64,000 bases of DNA from Sphingobacterium mizutaii (GCF_900187125.1 NZ_LT906468.1:3162001-3226000), one strand, 5' to 3'. Positions 16,771-26,303 are shown, numbered from the stretch's first letter. The notes: generated by a model from the letters alone, not told the origin. Translations and numbers: made by a program.

Positions 16771-17919
16771 ATGAACAATATTTTAACAAAAAACACAATC
16801 ATCAGACTGATCTTAATCTGGTTAATGGTATTCATATTTATGTTTTTTGGTAAAAGTATTGAAGGCCTATACAGCAATAACGGACTGGCAATAGGTATTT
16901 TCTTGCTGGTATTGGCTACCATTATCGGAGCCGCTTTTGGAGTGGTAAAAGAAGCTGATGAATTGGCGCATAAACTAGGTGAACCCTACGGCACCTTGAT
17001 CCTTACCTTATCCATTGTATCCATAGAAGTCATTTTGATTGTAGCCATGATGTTTGGTCCTGAAGATAATCCGACCATCGGAAAGGACTCAATCTTTTCT
17101 GTAATGATGATCATCATGAACTTGGTATTAGGGCTATGTATCCTTTTGGGAGGCTTGAGACATGGAGAGCAAGAATATAATGCGCAAGGGACGATTACCT
17201 ATTTATCCATGATCATTATGCTGGGAGGTATCTCTATGATGATCCCCAATTTTATTGAAGGGAAAGGGAATGGGGAATTCACAAGCATACAGGCAGCCAG
17301 TATATCTGGATTGATCATTTTATTATATGGGTTCTTTCTAGCCTATCAGATGAAAGGATATAGGCACTTATATATCCAGCCTAAGCCTGGTCAGATGGAA
17401 ATCCTATTTGCACAAAGGAACGAAATCCAACAATCGGAGGAACATGGACAGGAAAAAGTGAGCAAAAAGGAAGTTCTATTACGCACAATTATATTGTTGG
17501 GAATGATCCTTCCGATTGTTCTCCTATCCCATAACCTTGCGACTTTGGTAGATTATGGCATCAAGGAAATGAACTTGCCTCCTTTGTTAGGTGGGGTCTT
17601 GATTGCAATCATAGTTTTCACTCCGGAATCCATGACGGCTGTAAAAGCAGCCATGAACAATGAATTCCAAAGGGCTATCAATCTATGTCATGGAGCATTT
17701 GTTTCCACAGTAGGCCTTACAGTACCATCGGTCTTGATTATTGGACTGATCGCAAGCAAAACAGTCTTATTTGGGATGACTACGACAGAAACGATTCTGT
17801 TTGTGATTACATTGATCCTGAGCATGCTTTCCTTTTCAGGCAGAAGGACTGCTCCCATTGTAGGAATTATGCATTTGGTCTTGTTTGCAGTCTTTGTGAT
17901 CCTCATTTTCAATCCATAG
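16771..17919 (+). CDS. ChaA-like calcium/cation:proton antiporter
   Basis: The 382-residue inner-membrane protein has about 11 hydrophobic segments. Both CaCA alpha-repeat signatures of the ChaA branch are visible: EADELAHKLGEPYGTLILTL with SIVSIEV (about residues 60-90) and FTPESMTAVKAAM ... HGAFVSTVGLTVPS (about 285-325). ChaA exchanges Na+/Ca2+/K+ for protons in salt and alkaline stress. The two repeats are separated by a hydrophilic loop (about 205-225). It is a single-gene unit followed by two hairpins. No promoter was recognised. Confidence 0.9.
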   Translation: MNNILTKNTIIRLILIWLMVFIFMFFGKSIEGLYSNNGLAIGIFLLVLATIIGAAFGVVKEADELAHKLGEPYGTLILTLSIVSIEVILIVAMMFGPEDNPTIGKDSIFSVMMIIMNLVLGLCILLGGLRHGEQEYNAQGTITYLSMIIMLGGISMMIPNFIEGKGNGEFTSIQAASISGLIILLYGFFLAYQMKGYRHLYIQPKPGQMEILFAQRNEIQQSEEHGQEKVSKKEVLLRTIILLGMILPIVLLSHNLATLVDYGIKEMNLPPLLGGVLIAIIVFTPESMTAVKAAMNNEFQRAINLCHGAFVSTVGLTVPSVLIIGLIASKTVLFGMTTTETILFVITLILSMLSFSGRRTAPIVGIMHLVLFAVFVILIFNP

Positions 17920-17962
17920 CATCAAAATATTTAAAATAATTTATTAAGTAACATCAAGAGTT

Positions 17963-18046
17963 GAACAGAGTGCGTTGATTTTTCCTAACAACGCATCTCT
18001 TTCAATCTAAATGCAAAAAGAGCTGTCTTATCGACAGCTCTTTTTT
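17963..18046 (+). terminator. Two hairpins after the ChaA-like gene, the second a terminator
   Basis: A first hairpin pairs AGAGTGCGTTG with CAACGCATCTCT (17963-18000). A second one, AAGAGCTGTC / GACAGCTCTT at 18017-18042, runs into six T and is the likely Rho-independent terminator. It may also serve the small gene on the other strand. Confidence 0.8.
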
Positions 18047-18100
18047 GTTGTTTCAATTCTAAATAATTAAATAACCGAGATTCTAAATCGGGTTATTTTG

Positions 18101-18367
18101 CTAATATTCTATTTCTATTAATGCTTTCAATGGAATAAGAATTCCATGTTTTATCTGGATATACCTATCTGTTAAGGACCACACGGTTGTTTCGATGCGT
18201 TTCGGACCGTCTTCGGTATTGAAAACGATTGTAGTCTTGGATTTGAATTCATTACCCAAACGCACGGCACCTTGTAGTTTGTTAGAAAATTGGGTTGTTT
18301 TGTCAGTTTCGGCGGGGATAATTCTAAATTTATCTACGTCTTCTTTTTCAATTAATGTTCCAGTCAT
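18101..18367 (-). CDS. Conserved-looking small protein of unknown function
   Basis: The frame codes for 88 residues. The composition is protein-like, with alternating hydrophobic residues suggesting beta strands (KTTIVFNTEDGPKRIETTVWSL, YIQIKHGILIPLKALIEIEY). There is no signal peptide, cysteine or obvious catalytic motif. The pattern resembles small PH-like or Tudor-like beta proteins, but no family was recognised. It lies alone between the ChaA terminator and the thioesterase gene, which is divergent. Confidence 0.65.
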   Translation of the reverse strand: MTGTLIEKEDVDKFRIIPAETDKTTQFSNKLQGAVRLGNEFKSKTTIVFNTEDGPKRIETTVWSLTDRYIQIKHGILIPLKALIEIEY

Positions 18368-18460
18368 TCGTCAATCTAATTAAGAGGTTTAAAAGGTTAA
18401 CGTTAATTTATAAATTAATATATATTTCAGCAAGATTTTAGGGCAGAATATTAAATTAGT

Positions 18461-18468
18461 TACATTTG
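18461..18468 (+). promoter_or_regulatory. Bacteroidota -7 element before the thioesterase gene
   Basis: TACATTTG matches TAnnTTTG and lies 24 bases before the ATG at 18493. No TTG box was seen. Confidence 0.5.
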
Positions 18469-18492
18469 CATTAGATTTCAGAACACATATAA

Positions 18493-19200
18493 ATGGGCAT
18501 ATTTGAAAAGGAATGGACATTGAATTTCACTCAATGTTATCCTAACGGGCAGTTGAAATATAGTGAATTAAACAACATTTTACAGATTACGGCGAGTGAA
18601 CATGCTGAGAACTTAGGCTTTGGGTATAAAGCGATGTTCGATGTCAGGCAGTCATGGGTCTTGAGTAGGATGCTGATCGAAATAGATAGATTACCAAAGT
18701 ACACACAGACAGTCAAGATCCGGACATGGATCCAGGATTTCACCGGGAGCCGTTCTATCCGTAATTTTGAACTATGGCTTGGAGATGAGGTATTGATTAG
18801 TGCCAGTAGCTTATGGGTAGTCTTTAACATCAGAACCCGCAGAGCTGATAATTTTGCGCTCAGCACTGACCATATGGAGTTTTTCAGGGATAAAATCCCT
18901 ACAAAAAATGCTGTCGAAAAAATTGATGGCAATGTGGACTTCCAACTATTGAGTGACTATAAGGTTAAATTATCGGATTTGGACATTGTTAACCACGCCA
19001 ATAACGTGAAATACATGGAATGGTGCTTTGATGCCATGGATCCAAAGACCATCTTAAAAGGCTCCTTTAGCCGCTTGGAGATGAATTTCCTGAAAGAATT
19101 GAACTATGCTGATGACATTGAAATCAAGGAACATGAGGATAAGGTATTCAGTATTCAGAAGGATGGCAGGATACATTTCTTGATGCGATTGACCAAATAA
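18493..19200 (+). CDS. Acyl-ACP thioesterase (FatA/FatB-like)
   Basis: The 235-residue protein has two hot-dog halves, as in bacterial acyl-ACP thioesterases, which release fatty acids from acyl carrier protein. The first half starts after EWTLNFTQCYPNGQLKYSEL and contains WVLSRMLIEIDRLPKY and VKIRTWIQDFTGSRSIRNFE. The second has the family segment LDIVNHANNVKYMEWCFDAM, whose Asn-His pair lies in the catalytic region. It is cytoplasmic. A convergent terminator separates it from the GMC cluster. Confidence 0.9.
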   Translation: MGIFEKEWTLNFTQCYPNGQLKYSELNNILQITASEHAENLGFGYKAMFDVRQSWVLSRMLIEIDRLPKYTQTVKIRTWIQDFTGSRSIRNFELWLGDEVLISASSLWVVFNIRTRRADNFALSTDHMEFFRDKIPTKNAVEKIDGNVDFQLLSDYKVKLSDLDIVNHANNVKYMEWCFDAMDPKTILKGSFSRLEMNFLKELNYADDIEIKEHEDKVFSIQKDGRIHFLMRLTK

Positions 19201-19207
19201 ATATAGA

Positions 19208-19250
19208 GCATAAAAAAATCCCCAGAATGTACTTCTGGGGATTTTTTTAT
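19208..19250. terminator. Bidirectional terminator
   Basis: AAAAAAATCCCCAGAA pairs with TTCTGGGGATTTTTTT. Both strands give a GC-rich stem followed by T runs. It serves the thioesterase on the plus strand and the end of the long minus-strand gene run on the other. Confidence 0.92.
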
Positions 19251-19263
19251 GCTTAAGCTGAGA

Positions 19264-19833
19264 CTATATAGCCCATGCTTTTTCTCCTTTTTTGTATGGA
19301 TAATTACCATCAAATTTTCCAGGAATCTTCACATAGCGCAATGCTTGCTTCATTCCAACTTCGGAAGTAAAGAAACCAGTCAAAGTCAATTGTTTCAACA
19401 TGGTGAAGAAGTGATTTGCATCGCCTTCTTTCTTATTGCTTTGATAGTCTTTTGCTTCTTTATCGTAATTATTTACAAATTGTAGTTTCTCTTCAGCTGA
19501 CAGCTCTGCGAATCCTTTTTTGAATTCTTTTTGAGCACGCTCATCTACACCGTTCAAACCATCCATAAAGGCTTTTTGGTCTTTCTCTTCGTAGCAATCA
19601 CGGATCATCACTGGGATAAACTGACCAACACCAGCTTCTTTAGCGCCAGGAGTTGAGGTTTTAGGAAGAATAGCTTCGGCTAATTCACCCAAAAAATCAG
19701 GTGTATCACCTTCGAATAAGGATGCAACTTCTTTCGAAGCAGGTCTAGTACAACCTTGTAAGAACAAGTTTGCACCGATTACAGAACCCCCAACGATGAA
19801 TGCAACGTTTTTTAATGCCTCTCTTCTATTCAT
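19264..19833 (-). CDS. Gluconate 2-dehydrogenase subunit 3 family protein (GMC partner)
   Basis: The 189-residue protein has a twin-arginine-like leader (MNRREALKNVAF) that ends in a lipobox-like LFLQGC, so it is probably exported and lipid-anchored. The mature part matches the small subunit 3 family that pairs with membrane-bound FAD GMC dehydrogenases (LGELAEAILPKTSTPGAKEA, VPV-like IPVMIRDCYEEKDQKAF). In characterised systems this subunit is needed for export or maturation of the large subunit. It is the last gene of a nine-gene reverse run. The GMC large subunit gene lies two genes upstream, with an oxidoreductase between them. Confidence 0.87.
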   Translation of the reverse strand: MNRREALKNVAFIVGGSVIGANLFLQGCTRPASKEVASLFEGDTPDFLGELAEAILPKTSTPGAKEAGVGQFIPVMIRDCYEEKDQKAFMDGLNGVDERAQKEFKKGFAELSAEEKLQFVNNYDKEAKDYQSNKKEGDANHFFTMLKQLTLTGFFTSEVGMKQALRYVKIPGKFDGNYPYKKGEKAWAI

Positions 19834-19843
19834 TGTTCTTTAA

Positions 19844-21268
19844 TTAAAGTGTGTATTTAACATCCCAACCTTGGCGATAGTTACGTTTTACAAACTGGTT
19901 CACTACGTCAAAGTTAGTTACTTTCATATTTTCGTTATCCCATAATAGCTTCAAGCTACGTCCTGGATATCTGCCATCAACACGTAAATCAGCACCGCGG
20001 ATAGCTAAGTTAGCCATTAGTAATGCTTCTGTCAATGGTCCTGAGATTTCGAATGGAGCACTCACTTCTTTCTTTCCATATCCTGCGATACAAGCTTCTA
20101 CCCATTGTGCATAGTGACCACCAGCAGCACCCGGTACACGCTCATATTTCAATGCTACATTCTCTTTTCTTGAAGTAGGAAGTAAACGCGCGTTCTCACC
20201 ATAGGTATCAGCAAGGATTTTTCCTTTGTCACCGATCAATAGGATACCATTACCGCCATCACCAAAGATTTCGTTAGGTCCTAATTCTTCCGGACGTGCA
20301 GGTTGAATACCACCATCCATCCAGTGCAAGGTAACTGGTCCAGTTGTTCTTGCTGCTTTAGGGAAAGTCATGGTCGCATGTGAAGACGGAGGACAGCTTT
20401 CTGGGAAGTATCCACGTTTGAATTCATCAACATATACTGAACCTACTGATGCTTGAACATCTTGTACATAAGTTAGTCCTAGCACGCTAAATGGAACTTC
20501 TAATAAGTGACATCCCATATCTCCTAGTGCACCAGTACCATAATCCCACCAACCTCTCCAGTTGAATGGAACCAATTTATCTACGAAATCCTTTTGAGGA
20601 GCAGTTCCTAACCAAAGATCCCAGTTCAATTCTGCAGGTACATTCGCCTTTTGCGTTGGCCATGAAATACCTTGAGGCCAAACAGGACGGTCAGTCCAAC
20701 AGTAAACTGTATGAACATTTCCGATCAAACCTGCTTCATACCACTCACGGGCTTGTCTAGGACCATCATTTGATGCACCTTGGTTACCCATTTGTGTTAC
20801 GACTTTATATTTTTTAGCAGCTTCAGTCAGCACCCTAGCTTCCCAAACATCGTGAGCCAAAGGTTTCTGTACATACACGTGTTTACCTAACTGCATTGCT
20901 GCCAATGCTTGGATAGCGTGGTTATGGTCAGGAGTTGAAACAGAAACAGCATCAATGTTCTTGTGCTCTTTGTCCAACATCTCACGATAATCTTTATAAT
21001 ATTTAGCTTTTGGAAAACGCTTTCTTGAGTTAGCAGCTCTGCGTTCATCCACATCACAAAGGAAAGCAATGTCAGCTTTTCCTGAATCATGGAATGATTT
21101 GATATCGCTCTCACCTTTACCACCAACACCGATACCCGCAACCACCAACTTATCACTTGGAGCAGTAAATCCAGTACCACCTAATACGTGTCTAGGCACG
21201 ATGCTGATACCAGCTGCTGCTATCGCAGAATTCTTAATAAAATCTCTTCTTGAATTATTCTTACTCAT
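19844..21268 (-). CDS. Tat-exported Gfo/Idh/MocA family oxidoreductase
   Basis: The 474-residue protein begins MSKNNSRRDFIKNSAIA, a twin-arginine leader, with PRHVLGG after the hydrophobic stretch. The Rossmann start VVAGIGVGGKGESD lies near residue 40, and the family lysine is in VQKPLAHDV near 136. It is longer than the usual 330-residue family members, with a C-terminal extension ending RNYRQGWDVKYTL. A bound NAD(P) and an oxidised or reduced sugar substrate are inferred. The gene is 18 bases from the GMC gene upstream and 10 bases from the subunit-3 gene downstream, so it is part of the same transcript. Confidence 0.88.
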   Translation of the reverse strand: MSKNNSRRDFIKNSAIAAAGISIVPRHVLGGTGFTAPSDKLVVAGIGVGGKGESDIKSFHDSGKADIAFLCDVDERRAANSRKRFPKAKYYKDYREMLDKEHKNIDAVSVSTPDHNHAIQALAAMQLGKHVYVQKPLAHDVWEARVLTEAAKKYKVVTQMGNQGASNDGPRQAREWYEAGLIGNVHTVYCWTDRPVWPQGISWPTQKANVPAELNWDLWLGTAPQKDFVDKLVPFNWRGWWDYGTGALGDMGCHLLEVPFSVLGLTYVQDVQASVGSVYVDEFKRGYFPESCPPSSHATMTFPKAARTTGPVTLHWMDGGIQPARPEELGPNEIFGDGGNGILLIGDKGKILADTYGENARLLPTSRKENVALKYERVPGAAGGHYAQWVEACIAGYGKKEVSAPFEISGPLTEALLMANLAIRGADLRVDGRYPGRSLKLLWDNENMKVTNFDVVNQFVKRNYRQGWDVKYTL

Positions 21269-21286
21269 GTTATTGGGTTTAGATTG

Positions 21287-22972
21287 TTATAAATTACCTT
21301 TTTTCAGCTCACTCACAGCAAAATCTACAGCTCTTGCAGTCAAGGCCATATACGTCAATGAAGGATTCACACAACCAGCAGAAGTCATTGCAGCACCGTC
21401 AGTAACGAATACGTTCAATGCATCCCAAACTTGGTTGTTTCCATTCAATACCGAAGTTTTAGGATCTCTACCCATTCTAGCTGTTCCCATTTCGTGGATA
21501 CCCATACCGAAATTATAACCACCATCATAAGTGTTTACATCTTTAACTCCGATCTTCTCCAACATTTCCTTCATCTCTTCGGTCATGTCTTTACGCATTT
21601 TTTGCTCATTGTCTTTGATTTCCATGTCCATCGACAATACAGGTAAGCCCCATTTATCTTTGACACTCTTATCCAATGAGATTTTATTTTCGTGGTAAGG
21701 AAGGATCTCACCGAAGGCTGTAAAACCAACACTCCAGTTTCCTGGCTCGCATAATGCATCTTTCCATGCACCTCCTACCTGCATCTCTGCAATCTCACCA
21801 GACCAACGACCACGGCTTCCAGAACCTTGATAACCAAATCCACGCACATAATCACGTTTCTTGGTATCACTAGGAATATTTACAAATCGAGGAACATAAA
21901 GCCCGGTTGGACGTCTTCCGAAGAAGTACTTATCCTCATAACCTTCTACTCTACCACCAGCACCTAAACGGAAATGGTGATCCATAGCATTGTGACCTAA
22001 TTCACCACTGCTACTTCCTAATCCACCTTCCCAAACATCAGTAGCTGAGTTCATCAAGACCCAAGTCGAGTTGAATGCAGAAGCACATACAAAGATTACT
22101 TTTGCAAAGAATTCGTACGTTTTATTTGTTTCAGCATCAACGATTTCAACACCTTTTGCTTTTTTAGTGTCTTTATCATAGATGATCTTCGTAACGATAG
22201 AGAATGGTCTCAACGTCAAATTACCCGTCTTCATTGCCGGAGGCAATGTGGAAGACTGCGTACTGAAGTAACCTCCAAAGTTACAACCCAACCAACATTG
22301 GTTTTGGTACTGACAGTTGATACGGCCAGTGTGCGGTTGAGTGATATTGGCAGTACGTCCCATAATGAAGTGACGATTTCCACCATATTCTTTTTTCAAT
22401 CGCTCAGCAAGATCTTTTTCAACGATGTTAAAATCCATCGCTGGCATGAAATCACCATCAGGAAGTACATCCAGACCATCACGGTTACCGGAAATACCTG
22501 CCCATTTCTCAGCATAGCTATACCAAGGAGCGATATCTTTATAACGGATCGGCCAATCTACTCCATGGCCATCTTTCAAGTTTGCTTCAAAGTCCAAATC
22601 ACCTAAACGGTAACTTTGACGGCCCCACATCAACGAACGACCTCCAACATGATATCCCCTAAACCAGTCAAAGCGTTTTACTTCCGTGTAAGGACTTTCT
22701 TTCTCATTAACCCAGAAATCCAAGTTTTTCTCGTTCAATGGGTAATCACGTTTTAAAACCGGGTAATCCTTCTCCATCTGCACTGTTCTACCACCACGGT
22801 GAGGGTATTCCCATGTGTCTTTGTTGGCATGATAATCTTTCACGTGCTCCACATTGCGGCCACGCTCTAGCATGATTGTTTTCAGGCCTTTCTCAGTAAG
22901 TTCTTTGGCTGCCCAGCCCCCACTGATTCCAGATCCGATAACAATAGCATCATATACATTATTTTCCACCAT
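21287..22972 (-). CDS. GMC family FAD-dependent oxidoreductase, likely periplasmic glycoside/sugar dehydrogenase large subunit
   Basis: The 561-residue protein starts with an FAD-binding Rossmann motif at residues 10-18 (VIGSGISGGW) followed by an acidic strand end LERG. It ends with the GMC catalytic region: GIHEMGTARMG (about residue 490) and CVNPSLTYMALTARA (about 535-550). There is no signal peptide of its own, as in gluconate 2-dehydrogenase and glucoside 3-dehydrogenase large subunits, which are carried out by the Tat leader of the small subunit. The linked subunit-3 gene supports this. Sphingobacterium is known for glucoside 3-dehydrogenase activity; assignment here is inference. Confidence 0.87.
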   Translation of the reverse strand: MVENNVYDAIVIGSGISGGWAAKELTEKGLKTIMLERGRNVEHVKDYHANKDTWEYPHRGGRTVQMEKDYPVLKRDYPLNEKNLDFWVNEKESPYTEVKRFDWFRGYHVGGRSLMWGRQSYRLGDLDFEANLKDGHGVDWPIRYKDIAPWYSYAEKWAGISGNRDGLDVLPDGDFMPAMDFNIVEKDLAERLKKEYGGNRHFIMGRTANITQPHTGRINCQYQNQCWLGCNFGGYFSTQSSTLPPAMKTGNLTLRPFSIVTKIIYDKDTKKAKGVEIVDAETNKTYEFFAKVIFVCASAFNSTWVLMNSATDVWEGGLGSSSGELGHNAMDHHFRLGAGGRVEGYEDKYFFGRRPTGLYVPRFVNIPSDTKKRDYVRGFGYQGSGSRGRWSGEIAEMQVGGAWKDALCEPGNWSVGFTAFGEILPYHENKISLDKSVKDKWGLPVLSMDMEIKDNEQKMRKDMTEEMKEMLEKIGVKDVNTYDGGYNFGMGIHEMGTARMGRDPKTSVLNGNNQVWDALNVFVTDGAAMTSAGCVNPSLTYMALTARAVDFAVSELKKGNL

Positions 22973-22989
22973 TATCTTTTAAATTTTAA

Positions 22990-24240
22990 TTAGTTTTCTA
23001 CTTGTGTTTGAATAGTTTCTTTCTTGAAGAAAAGCATGAAAATGATCATTACTACAAATGCAATTCCTGCAGGAACTATCCATAATTTATTCCAGAACAA
23101 AGCTAAATCCGAAGCTTTGATATTAACATACATGTCACTCACATATCCTGCTACCCAGAATCCGATTAATTGACCTACTCCATAGGTTGCCAATGTAATC
23201 AATCCTTGAGCGGCACTCTTATTGTCTTTACCAGCTTTTGAATCTGTATAGATCTGTCCTGAAACAAAGAAAAAGTCATAACAGATACCGTGCAATGCAA
23301 TACCGATCAACAGCATAAAGGTCATCTCGCCTGCATTTCCGTAAGCAAATAATACATAACGGATCACCCATGCCAACATCCCTAATAAAATGGTGTTCTT
23401 AAAACCAAATCTTGTAAAGAATACAGGTAATAACAACAGACATAGCGCTTCCGAAATCTGTCCTATCGTCATTTTACCAGTTGCATTGGCTAATCCAATC
23501 TCTGTTAAGAAAGGATTGGCATACTGATAATAAAATGCTAATGGAATACAGATCAAGATCGAACAGATAAAGAAAACCAAGAAGTTACGGTCTTTCAATA
23601 ACTTAATGGCATCCAATCCTAAGATCTTAGAAATGCTTTCTTTCTCACCTGTGTTTCCAGCCTTTACAGGAGGAGTTTTAGGTAAGGTAAAGGAAAACAC
23701 ACCCAATACTAAAGAAGCGATTGCTGACATCATAAAGGTGTTTTTCAACAAGCCTTCTTGCAAGCCTTCTGGGCTATCCCATTTAAACAAGTAACTGATA
23801 GACAATCCAGCGATAATCCATCCAATGGTACCCCAAATACGAATAAATGAGAATTCCTTTTCAGGATTCTTCATCTGTCTAAATGATACGGAATTCACTA
23901 ATGAAAGTGTTGGCATATACAGGATCATATAGCCTAGGACATAAGGAAAGAAAGACCCAATAGAATCACTCTGGTAAAGTTGGTACATCAAGAATGCCCC
24001 AACCAAATGAAGAATACCAAGGATTCTTTCTGCATTGAAATATCGGTCTGCAATCATACCGATGATAAATGGAGCAATAATAGCTCCCCATGACTGCGTA
24101 GAGAACACATTTGCGATCTCCAAGCCTGACGCTTTTAAATTGTTTCCTAAAAATGTACCGAGCGTAACGAACCATGCTCCCCAAATAAAAAATTCGAGGA
24201 ACATCATGAAAGAGAGTTTAAATTTAATTGATGAAGACAT
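22990..24240 (-). CDS. NupG-like nucleoside/sugar:H+ symporter (MFS)
   Basis: The 416-residue inner-membrane protein has 12 hydrophobic segments. The N-terminus (SFMMFLEFFIWGAWFVTLG) is the signature start of the nucleoside:H+ symporter (NHS) branch of the MFS. In Bacteroidota this branch is frequent inside sugar and keto-sugar gene clusters, so the substrate may be a sugar derivative and not a nucleoside. It lies 17 bases upstream of the GMC gene on the same strand. The 99 bases separating it from the isomerase-like gene upstream could hold an internal promoter, but none was recognised. Confidence 0.87.
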   Translation of the reverse strand: MSSSIKFKLSFMMFLEFFIWGAWFVTLGTFLGNNLKASGLEIANVFSTQSWGAIIAPFIIGMIADRYFNAERILGILHLVGAFLMYQLYQSDSIGSFFPYVLGYMILYMPTLSLVNSVSFRQMKNPEKEFSFIRIWGTIGWIIAGLSISYLFKWDSPEGLQEGLLKNTFMMSAIASLVLGVFSFTLPKTPPVKAGNTGEKESISKILGLDAIKLLKDRNFLVFFICSILICIPLAFYYQYANPFLTEIGLANATGKMTIGQISEALCLLLLPVFFTRFGFKNTILLGMLAWVIRYVLFAYGNAGEMTFMLLIGIALHGICYDFFFVSGQIYTDSKAGKDNKSAAQGLITLATYGVGQLIGFWVAGYVSDMYVNIKASDLALFWNKLWIVPAGIAFVVMIIFMLFFKKETIQTQVEN

Positions 24241-24339
24241 TCTAAAAGGTTTACTAAAATCTTGAATTTAAAGATAGAGATAATATGCTAATTACAAAAT
24301 TTAATCACGAATTTGTTTCAATACTAAATCCCTTTAGCA

Positions 24340-25266
24340 TTAGAAGGAATCCACCTCTCTATAGGCTTTAACCAAGGTTTCTTCACCTTCTTTACCCGAC
24401 TTGGACATCCCGTGCTCCATTCCAACCACGCCTTTATACCCCTTCTCATACAACCATTTAAATAGGTTCTTATAATTGATTTCTCCAGTTGTTGGCTCCC
24501 TTCTTCCGGGGTTGTCTCCCACCTGGATATATCCGATTTCACTCCAACATAAATCCATCATTGGAATTAAGTTTCCTTCATTTTTTTGCTGGTGATATAC
24601 ATCATAAAGGATCTTACAAGACGGGCTATTTACAGCCTTACAGATTTCATAAGTTTGATCTGTGAATCGTAAGAATAGATCAGGTGTATCACTCAAAGGT
24701 TCCAATACCATGGTAATACCATGTGGTTCGAATATTTCCGCTCCTTTTCTTAGACCTTCAACCACATTGGCTGTTTGTACTCCAATAGGAAGATTTCTAA
24801 CATAATCCCCAGGAACAACAGTCACATGCTTGGCATGACAACGTTTCGCGATTTCAACAGACTCTCTACAACCCTTTAAGAACACATCCACAAACTCCTG
24901 TTTTCCAGCAGCTAATGAATTAGCACCATTCCCACCTTTTGGAACTACAAATACTCCCATCGTCATGCCCAGTTTTGCCAGCAGATCGCCGATTTTCTTC
25001 TGTTCATCAACGGAGCGACCTGGCATGCCATTGTCTTCAATTCCTCTGAAGCCTAAGTCATACATGTACTGAATTTCATCAAGAAAGTTCTTTCCTGCTG
25101 TTGCACTGAACATCCCTTGATGTGGACCATAGTTTAATTTGAATGGTTGATTGGCTGATTTCGATTCCATAGGTTTTTGAGATTGATCATTGGCAGAAAG
25201 TCCATTAGAAAATAATGAAGCTCCAACCAAAAGGGAACTGTTTTTTAAAAAATCCGAACGTTTCAT
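24340..25266 (-). CDS. Hydroxypyruvate-isomerase-like TIM-barrel sugar epimerase/isomerase
   Basis: The 308-residue protein has an export leader (MKRSDFLKNSSLLVGASLF, one Arg short of a twin-arginine motif) and an AP endonuclease 2-type TIM barrel. Metal-binding positions are visible in VLEPLSD (about 193-199), ILYDVYHQQ (about 224-232) and GVVGMEHG (about 286). The segment IQVGDNPGRREPTTGEINY is the Hyi-type signature. Enzymes of this group isomerise or epimerise hydroxypyruvate, tagatose/psicose-type ketoses and 3-keto sugars. Its place between a permease and ApbE suggests action on the oxidised sugar made by the GMC enzyme. Confidence 0.85.
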   Translation of the reverse strand: MKRSDFLKNSSLLVGASLFSNGLSANDQSQKPMESKSANQPFKLNYGPHQGMFSATAGKNFLDEIQYMYDLGFRGIEDNGMPGRSVDEQKKIGDLLAKLGMTMGVFVVPKGGNGANSLAAGKQEFVDVFLKGCRESVEIAKRCHAKHVTVVPGDYVRNLPIGVQTANVVEGLRKGAEIFEPHGITMVLEPLSDTPDLFLRFTDQTYEICKAVNSPSCKILYDVYHQQKNEGNLIPMMDLCWSEIGYIQVGDNPGRREPTTGEINYKNLFKWLYEKGYKGVVGMEHGMSKSGKEGEETLVKAYREVDSF

Positions 25267-25293
25267 TTAGGTATAAGTTTAAATTTTAAGTAT

Positions 25294-26301
25294 TTAATCG
25301 GTTAGCAAATACTTTTTGAATCCAGCAGATTGGGCCTCTTTCACTTTCCCTTCCTCCAAATACATTAAATAAATATCAATTATATTTTTGGAATTCGCAA
25401 ATGAAATTGCGTCCTCTGGTTTCATCGCAATGAACACATTATCATAGGCATCCGCCTCCATTGCTGTATTCGCAACCACTGTTACTGATATAATTTGTGA
25501 TTGAATTGGAAACCCAGTTTTTGGGTCCATATGATGTGAAAACTTGTAATCTTTTACTTTACGAAACTTCTCGTAACTTCCTGAAGTGGTGACAGCTTTG
25601 TCTTTTATTTCTAAAATATGGTCAGATCCTCCCCTTGCTTGCTCTGGCCTTTGAACCAATACCTTGAAACTGCTCTGATCTGGCTTTAAGCCATGGGCTC
25701 TGATTTCCCCACCAACTTCTACAATAAAACTTTCTATTTTCTTTTTTAACAAAAAGTCATGTAATACATCGACAGTGTAGCCTTGCGCTATACCGTTCAG
25801 ATCAATCTCAACTTCAGCCACCTTCTTTTTCAATGTCTTTCCTGATAAACGGAGCTTATCCATCCCAACATGTTCCATTGTTTCCCTGATCGTTGCCGAA
25901 TCTGGAATATTGACCACTTCCCGCGGTCCAAATCCCCAGAGAGAAACCAAAGGCATCACAGTGACATCAAATAAACCCTTTGAGTCTTTATATACCCTGA
26001 AAGATTCCTTCATCACTTTCAACATATGGGGATCCAATTTCATCCTGCCCGTTTTGGGCTCATTGAATCTTGAAATATGGGAATCCTTTTTATAGAGCGA
26101 CATGGACTGATCGATGACCGCAAATATACTGTCGATGGAAGTCTGTGAAATTGAAGCAGTAGAAGCGTAATAGCTAATGGTATAGGTGGTGCCTTGCGCA
26201 CGCCCAAAAAGTTCGTGTTTCTGTAAAGCAGAAATTGGTTGCTGTCCGTAAGCACAGCAACCAATTAATATCATAATGATAAAATTACAGAATTTTATCA
26301 C
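25294..26301 (-). CDS. apbE: FAD:protein FMN transferase (ApbE family)
   Basis: ApbE attaches FMN covalently to a threonine of target flavoproteins in the periplasm. The 335-residue protein has a signal peptide (MIKFCNFIIMILIGCCAYG), the FAD-binding segment EIDLNGIAQGYTVD (about 167-180), and the metal/active site HHMDPKTGFP (about 254-263), where family members usually have HI(I/L)DP. All core regions appear present. It sits 27 bases downstream of... the isomerase gene is its next neighbour in transcription order, and the oxidoreductase gene before it is only 2 bases away. No NqrC/RnfG-type target gene is seen in the window. Confidence 0.92.
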   Translation of the reverse strand: MIKFCNFIIMILIGCCAYGQQPISALQKHELFGRAQGTTYTISYYASTASISQTSIDSIFAVIDQSMSLYKKDSHISRFNEPKTGRMKLDPHMLKVMKESFRVYKDSKGLFDVTVMPLVSLWGFGPREVVNIPDSATIRETMEHVGMDKLRLSGKTLKKKVAEVEIDLNGIAQGYTVDVLHDFLLKKKIESFIVEVGGEIRAHGLKPDQSSFKVLVQRPEQARGGSDHILEIKDKAVTTSGSYEKFRKVKDYKFSHHMDPKTGFPIQSQIISVTVVANTAMEADAYDNVFIAMKPEDAISFANSKNIIDIYLMYLEEGKVKEAQSAGFKKYLLTD

Positions 26302-26303
26302 TA

